A stretch of 64,000 nucleotides of DNA, taken from NCBI GenBank assembly GCA_014529385.2, contig CM043953.1, forward strand, positions 96,041,342 to 96,105,341. The letters are read 5' to 3'. This DNA is from Adiantum capillus-veneris (taxonomy: Eukaryota > Streptophyta > Polypodiopsida > Polypodiales > Pteridaceae). The notes below the pieces were generated by a model. That model saw nothing but the letters and a program-made list of their open reading frames with translations, was not told the origin of the DNA and did not search any database. A program made the translations under genes and the position numbers. Of this stretch, positions 49,788 through 62,199 are shown in pieces. The stretch's first letter is position 1. The number at the start of each line of letters is the position of its first letter.

Positions 49788-52700
49788 TCAAGAGCTTGTT
49801 GATGTATGGTTCTCTTCGTTTTCTTGGATTACACTCACTGCAAAATAAGGAACGAGATCATAGCCATTTTCATCGCAAAACTTTGTTGTGGGAGCATCCT
49901 CCACGGCGCACACGTCCAGAGTAGCCAAGATGTGTTCCCATCCAAAAGGCTCTAACTCTTCTTCAGGAAATGGTTCTGGGATATAGTCCATATCCTCTAT
50001 AACACGCTCTAGGATACATTCCTCACGTTTCAAGCTACCACATTGTGAAGCTCCACACATGCACAGTTCTTTAGGCTTACCTAACCAAGCTGGAAGTTCT
50101 GATCCTGCTACTGTGGTGGAGTCAAACTTCTCAACCGGTGTTCTCGTCACATACCTATAGCTATGGTCCCTCAAGTTTATCTTTGTTATGGTTTGCATAT
50201 GTCTCAGGTATATATGGTCATAACCCCAATCTTGGACCATTTTCAATTGTCGCATGAATGGTCTTCCCAGAATGATGTCATAGTTGTTCTTATTGCCAAA
50301 GTCAACAACAACAAAAGTGTGTTCATATTCAATGCCACAAGAAGTAACAAGTACTTTTTCTAGCAGTCCTAGGGGCTTTTCCTTGTGTCCGTATGCAAGC
50401 TGCAGGGTCATTCGTGTGGATATCAAGGCAGGTTTTCCCCGTTTTTTCCAAACCTCTTTGGTTGCAATGGCCACACCAGCTCCACTCTCAAGGATTGCCA
50501 TGGTTTTTACATTATTGAATTCCACAGGAAGGGTGGTGTTTTCGTCTTCTCCCTTGTAATACTCGCCTACGTTGTTTAATGGCACTGGCCTAGTATTTAG
50601 TTGAGGCATTTCAAGCTCTTTGATGCCCACCTCGATTTGAGTCATTTGGGTTTTTACACCAAATTTCTCTAGGAATTTACCCACATTAGCCCACATGTTT
50701 GGTATTATTCTGAGTAGCTCGGCTAACATTATAGTACAGGTGACTGGGGTAGATAGAATATCTACTAGCCCCTTTAAATCGATGGCCTTGTTGGGAGACA
50801 GTCTCTCTGATGGGACTGCAACCACATCTGACTTGGTCTCGTACTCTCCCATGTAGGACGGTAGTGTTCTTAGCAAATGGGTTTGACTATCCATAGATTG
50901 TACATATCCTTTTTCGCCCCAATACGATCGCACGTCTAGATTCATTTGAGATCCAGTCTCAAATTCCTCTATTGGTGGTAGAAACACTCCTCATTCATCA
51001 CCAGTCTTGTCTACTCATCTTCTTAGGTCATCGGCTTCATTGGCCTCTCTGACTTGTTTCCACAATTCGTCAAGACCATCTATCTCTTTACAATCCTCAG
51101 GTATAGCTTGGTGAAATCCCTCGGAAGAGTTATCCATGGTATTCAATACTATCCTTGGTTCTAATGCTGGGTCTTTGAGGTTTGTTCTGTGCTCATGACT
51201 AGAATCTGGCTCTTTTAGTTCCAGGTTTGGTGGGATTACTTGTGTAGGCATGACACGGATCACATCCTCAGGTTTTGCAATTGGAGGTTCTAGTAAAGCT
51301 TGGGCTATTTGAATCATTTTTTGGCACATTTCAAACCTTTGCTTTTCTAGTTCCGCATAGGGATATGTCATCCACCTGTGTTCTTGGGTTTGGTTGTTTT
51401 TGAGCCTCACATCATAGGCTTTCAAGAGGGCATCTAATGTCTCATTAACCTTCTCTGCCAACACAGATCCTCCTGAACTAGCACTTCTCGGTTTCTCATT
51501 CGTGGATGGTTCTTCTAGAGGTTTAACCATCTGTGTAAGAGAAGGTGCCTCCTTCTCCTCATGTTGTTTTATCTTCTTTTCAACTTCGGTAAGCTTCTCA
51601 GCTAGGGATTTTTGTTCTCATTCCCTGCGTGCTTTCATCCTAGTCTTTCTAGCTTCCCAACTATTTCGTTTGCTCTTGGTTTTCTGACTAGGTGTGTCTG
51701 TCTTTGGTCCATCATCTGTCTTTGGACTCTTGACACTTTCCGTGTTCTTTGTCTTTGGATTCTCATCAGCTTTCTTTTGAGCTTGTGCTCTCGTAACCAC
51801 TTGCATTGGTACAACATTTTCATTTTCTGAGCTACTAGGGAGCTGAACAATCCCTAATATATTTGTCATGATTTTCCTGATTTGGTTTTGTTTTTTTGGG
51901 CAATTGGGGATCAAGTGAGTGATGCCACACTCAAGACAATAGGCATTTACTTCAGTGATATCCGTATGAGGACATTGTTTGACCAAGTGGTTGCCAACAA
52001 TCTGTCTCTGGTTGAGGAGATTCTTTTAGCATTTCCTCTTGGCTATAAGCAAGCTTTGACCTAAATAAGCTGCTATTTGCAATGAATCGCAATGTCCTTT
52101 CATCCATTTCATACCTTTTTTCTTTCGACTAAAACCCAGGAGGTGGAGGTTGTACCGGTCTCACCACTCCATGTGTTTCTCTCACATTTTGTTGCTCCGA
52201 AGGGTAGTACCCACTTTGGTTGCTATACCACATTGTAGCTGGTACTGGCATTGGTTTATTTTATGCTTCCATCATTGTCATGCATCTCATATCTACTTGC
52301 ATTCTAGCACCTGGCAGCGAAGGTTGTTGTCCTAAGACAAGCTGTGGCCTTAAAACTCCTACTGTTCCTGGAACATTCCCCGTAATGTATCTAGGTGGAG
52401 TAGGTGCTTCTGGAACAGGTTGTACATACCTCTCCCTAGCATTTTCCATGCTATAATAGCACTCTTCCCCCATATGGTTCGTCCATTTTCTCTCAATTTC
52501 ACACCACTTCAGCTCTCCCGAATCAGAACTTACAAGAGGAATCAACCTCTTGACCAAGTGGTCGATAAGATTTTCTTGATCAATAGGTGTCGTTGGCTTG
52601 GCCATGGACTCACTTATCTGTGAAACACTGCACTGAGAGGATGTGTCATCTCCTTGACTCCTTAAGTCCTTTTCTTTGTATGCCTCACAGTTATCCACTA

Positions 52701-53694
52701 GACAAAGAGCTTCTTCGATCAATTCGTTTAGCGTCATCCTCCTTATCATATGCAGATCCTTCTGAAGGACCGCATGTCTCATTCCCTGGATAAAGATCAG
52801 CATCAGTCGTGCTTGCGTAGGTAATTCCGCTCTCGGACAGAGCTTAACATATCTCTTGAGCCGTAATGATGCTTTGCGTACTGATTCATTCTCTTTCTAT
52901 TTGAATCTATGGATTTGCGAGACCATGTTGTGAGCAATGCCTTTTGGCGAGAATTCTTCAATAAACTCCTCAAACAGCTCATCTAGGGTCTCAAAATCCC
53001 ATTTTTCCATCGAGTCGAACCATGTAGGTGCATCATCTTCTAGAGTCAATCCAAATCCCACAAATTGTGTCGCAAAATCGGAAACTTCCTCTGCTCTAAT
53101 CACTCTTCTAAAATCCGCTACATGATCTCTCGGATCTTTATCTCTGGAGTATTTTCTGTTTACCCATTTCTGGACTTGGGATGGTCTAACTCGTCGATTG
53201 TCTACAAGTCTAACCAAAGACTCTCCCAATCCTTCTCTCGTTATCGCTCTTGAAGGGAATCGTGGTGGCTCTCTTCTTGGAGCTCCTATAGGAATTCTCG
53301 TGTTTGGTGGAGGCATTTGTGGTCCTTCATTGACCAAATATCCACTTCTTTCTAGTACAGTCTGTGGATTTGTGCTTTCTACAACTCTGTATTCTCGTTC
53401 ATACTTGTCGACAACTATAGATCTCCATTGACAGTCGACTCCGTATGTGTAAACATATAAGAGCTTGTAATCCGTTATCTCTTCTAGGTATGGATCTGAG
53501 CACCTATAAAGATTGACCTCATTGTCGTCAATGTATCTATATAGTCCTTCACTCTCATGACCAATCATCCAAACTCTCTCCACAAGATGGGTCTTTATCA
53601 ATTGCAAGTTTGGAAGATCCATTGTGGGAGGATATTCCTCTATCGTCGAGATCTCCAACCTTGTGTAAGCTGCATTTGAATCTAGGGTAGACAT
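49788..53694 (-). pseudogene. gag: Element D gag and aspartic protease, several stops
   Basis: Gag starts MSTLDSNAAYTRLEISTIEE (53694). The capsid core contains APTWFDSMEKWDFETLDELFEEF. After a TAG near 52900 the same frame continues to 52261 (LMLIFIQGMRHAVLQ). A frameshift leads to the knuckle-like CPHTDITEVNAYCLECGITHLIPNCP (51986 on). Further segments run to 51618, 51530-51015 and 50987-49788, separated by TGA codons. The last has the protease: TMAILESGAGVAIATKEVW (Glu where the catalytic Asp is expected) and YDIILGRPFM. The protein would build particles but the protease looks inactive. Stops and the D-to-E change mark this copy as defective. Confidence 0.8.
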
Positions 53695-56090
53695 GATTTC
53701 TGGGCTTAAGATCTTTTGCTTGGTTCAAGTAGACTTAGTCCACTGTGTTCAAGTGCTTTGGTTAGGGAAAAGTCGAAACTATGTCCAAAACGCAACCGTT
53801 TCGTCACAATTCTCGCAAATTGTCGCTTTCAGACACCCCTAACTTGCGGATGAATTTTGAGGCCTCAAACGACGTTTTTTTTTTCAAAGTTGAACTAAAT
53901 GGTTGCCATATGCATGCATTCAGTTCAATTTTTGCTCTAAGATATGTAGAGCCGCTCTCAGGCTACGTTTTGATATAAAAACTTTTCCGATCCGATACCG
54001 TTTGTGAAAGTTATGGCCAAAACAGTGAATTGCAGTTTAGAATGGTCAAAATGAGTCCAAATTCAATTTTGAGAAAAGATTTGGGATCTCTGTGACACTG
54101 TGAACACTTCTGTATGGTCAAAAGTACAGTTGGACCATAAAACTGGCCTAGAGACATCCTACGCGTAGGATGTCTATATGCTCAGAATTTAACAAAATTT
54201 GATCCATAGACTCCCCTTAGGTCTAGCAACACAATGGTATGCTCAGAATTTCATTTGGACCTAAAAATGGCCTTGAGACATCCTACGCTTAGGATGTCTT
54301 TTTGCTTAGAATGACTTGAAATTTTCACCCCAACTTCTTCTTGATGTGCTGATCACAGTGGTGTGCTTATAAGTTGGTTTGGAGTTCTAAATCAAGCTGG
54401 AGACATCCTACGCGTAGGATATCTTTTTGCGCTGTTTCAGCTCAAACTTGCACTGTAGCTTCCCCTTGATGTGCTTAGCTCATAGCTATTTTTACTTTTT
54501 GATTCTGACACCTATAGGTTTGTCAAATGATCAAGAATCTGCTCCAAAAGCTTGATGTCTGTTCTGATGAATTCCCAAGTCAAATCAACTCCAAATTGGA
54601 CCAAAATTGACTAGGAGGCTTGCCTAAGGCTATACAACACCCTGCTATGTCCACAGTTCGAATTTGGCCTCTAAATCATGCCCTAGACATCCTACGCGTA
54701 TGATGTCTAACTGCTCAGAATTGCCCCAAATTTGAACCACAGACTCTCCTTAAGGTGCTGATCACTGTGGTATGCTCATAATTTTGTTTAGAGTCCAAAA
54801 TCACACAGAAGACATCCTACGCGTAGAATGTCTTTTTGGCCTGTTTGACCCCAGACTTGTCCCACAGCTTCCCCTTGATGTCAGCAACCCAGTGGTATGC
54901 TTAGAATTTGGTTTGGATTTCAAAAGTCCCAAATTTTAGCTGTTCTTGCCTTTTTTCAGTAAGAAGTGCTAAAGTCCGCTTTGAACCCAATTTTCTCACC
55001 CAAATGAGGTGAAACCCCTTTGAGTCACTCAATATATCATGCAAGATATGCTCATGCAGCCATCTTATGGTTTTGGTCTCAAAATAATGTTTTGGCACTA
55101 TTTGAGTAGGATGTCTGGCAATTTCAGTCTATCTGATCTTATCCTGTCAAGATATGGCCAAATTTCCACTTTCCAGGTGAAAATAGGGTAAAACCTACCT
55201 TCTGAACACACTGGTAAACTCAGAATTTCAAAATTTCCACCAAATCACCCTGTAGACATCCTACGCGTAGGATGTCTACTGTTGATTTTTTGAGACTGAA
55301 GTGTCCATGATGCTTCCTTATGCTCTCAGCAAGTGCAAGTATGCTTCACAATTGCAAAAACATGCAAAAATCACTCAATTAAGCCTTTGCAAAAATTTTA
55401 CGTTCTCTGACTCCGCCTTTTGGCTTTTGGTCAACAAAAATAGGGAAAAACACCCAAGTCAATATGTTACTAGGGTAAAACCTACCCTATGAACCCACTG
55501 GTACAATCAAAATTTTCAAATTTCGTCTCCAGAACCCCCTTGAGACATCCTACGCGTAGGATGTCTATGTTTACAGAATTGCAGGTTTTCTTCACAGAAC
55601 CCTTGCAAATGCTCTTTTATATGCACAGCATCAGTCAGTCATACAAAAATATCCACAAAAGCTTGTTTAATGCATTTTTATCCTCAAAAGCACACTTTTC
55701 CATGATTTCAAATGCAATCAAGCACTTTAGCAAATAATTCAATGCTGAATAGCTCTAGATCAGAATCAGATCACTTACCTAAAGCTACTCCTACAAATCA
55801 TATGGGGTTTTGCATCTATGAGTAGAAAAACGCTTCACTACCACACACGGACTAGTTAAAGCTTTTATCACCTCACAAATCACTCGACCACCAACAACTA
55901 CTCTAATCCACAGATCCTAACTAAACCTATCTAGTCGCAGACCCTCGGCAAGACACATGCTTCCTGGCTATCCACTTGATCGCGGAATATCCTTTTCCGG
56001 ATCCACTTAAGAAAAACGCTTTCTTTAGCTGAAACTAAATCAAGCAACCATCACATGAGTGTTAGTAGGAAACCTACTTAGGTCCTTGTG
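53695..56090 (-). other. Element D leader (5' untranslated region)
   Basis: A 2.4-kb segment between the primer binding site and the gag start, unusually long. It has no gene and is largely made of related ~125-150-bp units with the palindrome described separately. Confidence 0.75.
54153..55566. repeat. Seven copies of a 24-bp palindrome in tandem-like units
   Basis: The half-site AGACATCCTACG followed by its exact reverse complement occurs at 54153-54176, 55254-55277 and 55543-55566. One-mismatch versions are at 54276-54299, 54401-54424, 54685-54708 and 54810-54833. A lone half-site is at about 55105. Neighbouring copies share flanks such as TATGCTCAGAATTT and CCCCTTGATGTGCTG, so the units arose by duplication, yet the palindrome is better conserved than its surroundings. 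Half-sites (CGTAGGATG) also occur in both LTRs. Confidence 0.93.
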
Positions 56091-56108
56091 TCCCCGGCAA
56101 CGGCGCCA
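56091..56108 (-). promoter_or_regulatory. Element D primer binding site (tRNA-Asp)
   Basis: The minus strand reads TGGCGCCGTTGCCGGGGA, matching the complement of the 3' end of plant tRNA-Asp, one base inside the 5' LTR. Confidence 0.9.
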
Positions 56109-56109
56109 A

Positions 56110-56998
56110 TGTTGGAGGGGGAGACTCACACACCCATGAAGTGCATGCAAACACGACCTAGATCAACATAATGTCAATCGAGGACATAGATGACACGATA
56201 GGCACACGAAGGAAATCTCTTAAGCTTGTCACGCTGAGACCATCCTACACATACAACACTCTGGAAGGCCAACTAAACCACAATCAAGAACCTCACGGCC
56301 CTCAACTACACCACCTAGCCACATACACACATACGGAAGGTAACTCCTCTAATCATGCCAGATTCATACGAAACTTCAGGAACACCATCCCCTCACTAGG
56401 ATACACCTATCCCTAAGCTTCTACACTCAAAACCCTCATTGTAAACCCATCTCCAGAAAACGCGTAGGATGACATAGCTGAATTTTGATAGTGCCCAAAA
56501 CTGAAATTTATGAGTACCTTTGCGTAGCCTATGTCGCCACGATTCTATAGACTACTAGCACGCAGATGGGCATGTGCGCTTCGTCTCGCGTGGAATGCTT
56601 GGCGTTGTCGCGTAGCTCTCCTCGAGCCTACAACAATGGTGCAGTCGGATCTCCAATGTGTTGAGCGAGCCGGGTGTAGCGAGAGGATGAAGCTCACGCT
56701 CACTCTCTTTCTCTCTCACACATAGTAGACGGCAGCGCTAAGTTTTGATTATGATTAAAGTCCCCTTTACAAAATGACTAAGGCTACCTTAGGTTTAACC
56801 AGAAATGGGGTTGAAAGGGTCAAATGGCTTTGTATTTACAATCTGGAAGTGCCATTGCACCGCGGCTTCTGAAACTAGAATAACTACTCATTACAAATGA
56901 TGTTTATAGCCATAATCCGCAACATTTCATAACTCGCAAAAGATAAGACTTTGGTACGAAACTTGAGTTATTTTGTGTTGTTGACCCGGCGGTCAACA
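56110..56998 (-). repeat. Element D, 5' LTR
   Basis: 889 bp, colinear with 46250-47205, bounded TGTTG ... CAACA on the plus strand (inverted ends). Confidence 0.92.
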
Positions 56999-57005
56999 AT
57001 GTGTG

Positions 57006-57057
<52 letters not shown>

Positions 57058-57176
57058 TGTGTGTGTGTGTAAGAGAGAGAGAGAGAGAGAAGTGTGTGTG
57101 CGTGTAAGAAATTAAAGAGAGAGAGAGAGAAAAATGTATGCGTAGGAAATTAAAACTAGAGAGAGAAAGAGAGAGA

Positions 57177-60100
57177 TAGATAGATAGATAGATTTTATTA
57201 TCATCCTCGGAGGTCAAATATGACCTATGGGACCAAAGTTACATGTGATGTAATATGTGTATGGCTGATGAGTGACTCTCGATGCTCCAAAATTGTAGTG
57301 ATGAGAGTCGCAATGGAGAGCCCACACTTTGGCTGGGAGAGGAAAGTGTGTAGGTCTAAGTTATGGCTGAAAATTTGAGAGAAGCAAGTTCGGATGTGAT
57401 TAAAAGCTGAGCACTCTAGTAGTGTGTGGTACTCAGACTCTCGAACTTGCAGTGAGCATAATGTGCACAATTGATTTGACTCTTCTCCATTGCCCCAACG
57501 CCCTATCTCGCATCGAAGGAAATGGGAGCTAAGCCGAATTGCTGCGATAGTGCGTATCGCGGACAAGGGAATAGGCTCAAGCATGTAAGTGTGAGTACGG
57601 TTTCCTCTCTCAGCGAAGAACATGGTTTTGTAGTTGGGGGCAATATAGGTGGTGTAATGTATGAAGCGTGACCCACCGGATTTCTCCCAAGCCGTAATAC
57701 ATTGGCGTTGTAGAAAAGCTTCATTCACTTGAGAGTCAATTGAAGCATCATGTAGCAAGTGTAATGCATCCCATCTCCCAAACCACTTCTTTATGTCTTG
57801 CATCCAACCCGTGCTCAAGATCTTGATTTTATGCGTCTTTTGAACTTTTTTGCTTGCTTCCCATGCAATTGTAGGAAGTCGATGTGAGGGGTTTTGACGC
57901 ATCTTTATCATGTACTCCACAACCCTTTCCATGCCCATAACCTCAATTGGAAGAGATCCCGACGCAAGAAGTAGGAGAATATATGGTGTTTGTGTCTTAA
58001 CTTGGAGAAAGTTTGTAAGAAAACGCTTTTGGACATTCTCAAACTCTTTCCAAGTAGACTTTGAGATGCTCCCGCCCCACACTTCAACTCCATAAAGAAG
58101 AACCGGTGTCACCAATGCATCAAAAAGATACTTCTTGAGAACCCAACACTTGATGTTTCCCACATTACACATGTTCTCAAATGCATAATATGCTCTCTTT
58201 CCCACTTCCAAACGACGCATAGCACATTCATTCCACTTGTGATTGGATGGAACCTCAAGGCCAAGGTACTTAAAGCTCTCAACAACTTCAAGTGTCTCGT
58301 TGTTGTACACAATGCATGGCTTCTCCTTATGGTTTGTTTTCACAAGCATAACCTTTGTTTTGGATTCATTTACAATCAGCCCACTATGCAAGCAAAAGTT
58401 CTCAAGGACAACCATAAGCTTTTGTGCATCTTCTAAAGTGTGTGCTAGAAGCACTACATCATCCGCATACAACAAAAGCATGATTACCGCATTGCAAATA
58501 GTGACCTCTTCAATGCCTTCTTCTTGCATAAAGTCAAGTACCGTTTGTTCCAATTGATCAATGCATAGACCAAAGAGAGTTGGTGACAATGGACATCCTT
58601 GTTTAACCCCAATAGTGCTTACAAAAATTTCTGAAATTTCTCTTCCCATGCGTAATTGACAAATCACTTTCTCATAGATTCGAGAAACCGCAAGCATAAA
58701 CTCACTTGGCACTTGGAGTTCTTCCATCCTTCTCCACAAATTGTTACATGGAATCATATCAAAGGCTTTCTTAAAGTCCACAAAACAACAATACAATTGC
58801 TTGCCTTTCAACCGACTTTCCTCCATGAGAACACGAAGAGTGACAAGATGATCAATGGTAGTATGGCATCGACGAAAATGCGCTTGTCCCTTTGCACGCT
58901 TGTCATTCTCTTCAGGCCAATCACTCAATTTGATCTCCATTATGCACCCAAACAACTTTTCCATAAGAGACCCAATCATTATAGTCCGGTAGTTGCTTAC
59001 ATTCTTTACATCCCCTCCTTTATGCAAAGGCTTAACCCAATTAGTACTCCAATCATAAGGCATACCATGTTGAAGTGCAAGGTTGAACATATCACACATC
59101 CACTCATGGGTAGAATCTCCCGTCCATTTGATCATCTCCGGCTTGATACCTTGAAGATCTCCCGCTTTGCGAGTGGCCAACTTTTCAAGCCCACCGCATA
59201 CATCCTCAATAGTAAAAAAAGACGGCATACATGGGAGTGAACCATAAAATGGCATTTTTTCAGTATTTGCTTGCTCATATAATTGCCTACAATGTGTGTA
59301 CATATCCACTAAACTCAAGTTACCAAAATTCTCAACCCGCTTGCCTCTCAAGTTTCTCCAAAATCTTCCACATGCATGTGCCTTTTCTTGGACTTGAAAT
59401 TCTTGTTGCTTTACTTCCCATCTTCTTCTCTTCTTTTGAATCAATGCCTTGTATGTATGCAAATGACTTTGATAGTTGTCTTTGTCCATAGTTGCATCAA
59501 GCTTTATCAAGGACTTTCGAGCATCTTGACATTCTTTATCAAACCACCTTTTGCGTGATCTATCTTTGTTGATACCATGGAGATGCTTTATGGCAAAGCA
59601 TTCTTCCGCACAAGAACAAATAGCTTTCTTGAAAGCTTCCCATTTAGTTTCCAATGGTGCATCACATTAAAGCTTTGTCATCCATAATTTTTACTCAACC
59701 ATTTCAATGTACATTGGTGCCCGTTTGAAATCCATACATAGTGATAACTTCTCTTTCCTTTGGCTGAGATTATCATGCTTAGTCGCTTCTCCACATGAAA
59801 GGTCAATACATAAGGTGCGATGGTCGGATTCCGGGGTCCATTGACCAAACATAAAACTCTTTATGCGATACATGATGGCTTCAGAGAGTAGCATATAGTC
59901 AATCACACTATCCCCATTATGTCTCCTACATGTAAATCCATTGGTTCCACTCCACAAAGATACACCATTGGCAATGAGCATACCCGTGCTATTACACATG
60001 TGTAAAAGTAACTTTCCATAGTGATCCGGCTCTTTCTAATCCATTGAAGTACGATCATACAAGTGAACTTCCTCCAACTCCCTTGAAATGTATGGTATAT

Positions 60101-60180
60101 CAAATTGTTGAGTATCATGTTGCAATGTTTTTGTGCGAGCATTCATATCCCCAAATACAATAACATGTTGCAATCATGTT
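57177..60180 (-). mobile_element. LINE copy 1, 5'-truncated, with (GATA)n tail
   Basis: The 3' end carries GACCTATGGGACC (57220-57232) followed on the element's strand by an (ATCT)n tail (57177-57193). The 5' end stops inside the endonuclease near 60180, where a 36-bp repeat (copies at about 60098 and 60191) leads into (GA)n. 5' truncation is usual for target-primed reverse transcription. Confidence 0.85.
57225..60170 (-). pseudogene. LINE ORF2: endonuclease end, reverse transcriptase, Cys-His tail
   Basis: The endonuclease part (about 60170-59720) keeps the catalytic FGDMNAR and GDSVIDYMLL ... PESDHRTL motifs. One stop lies near 60040 and two TAA (about 59663-59700) precede an 809-codon open frame (59654-57225). 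RT boxes: WVKPLHKGGDVKNVSNYRTI, YCCFVDFKKAFD, GVKQGCPLSPTLF, LLYADDVVLLAHTLEDAQ. Near the C-terminus is a Cys-His motif CTLCSLQVRESEYHTLLEC. Role: nicks target DNA and reverse transcribes its own RNA, and possibly that of the SINE-like family. RT catalytic Asp pair is intact; the upstream stops disable the copy. Confidence 0.93.
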
Positions 60181-60189
60181 ATGTTAATA

Positions 60190-62195
<2,006 letters not shown>

Positions 62196-62199
<4 letters not shown>

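Larger units (their letters stand above)
46250..56998 (-). mobile_element. Element D: gag-protease-only gypsy retrotransposon, tRNA-Asp primed
   Basis: Two LTRs (46250-47205 and 56110-56998) begin TGTTG and end (C/G)AACA. Internal coding reads on the minus strand, so the right LTR is the 5' LTR. The primer binding site at 56108-56091 reads TGGCGCCGTTGCCGGGGA, complementary to plant tRNA-Asp. A purine tract (GGAAGAGGGG, about 47217-47208) precedes the 3' LTR. Target-site bases (GTGTG versus ATGTG) match at four of five inside a (GT)n run. No reverse transcriptase, RNase H or integrase is present in the 8.9 kb between the LTRs, so it depends on a helper element. Confidence 0.88.

Noticed and set aside
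54153-55566. The regularly spaced palindromes as a CRISPR array
   Set aside because: Spacing varies from about 100 to 420 bp and the intervals resemble one another. It is a tandem-unit array inside a retrotransposon leader.
57290-57296. TTGTAGTG at 57290 as the partner end of the CACTA-like terminus at 45654
   Set aside because: It lies inside the LINE ORF2 reading frame and has no subterminal motif array.
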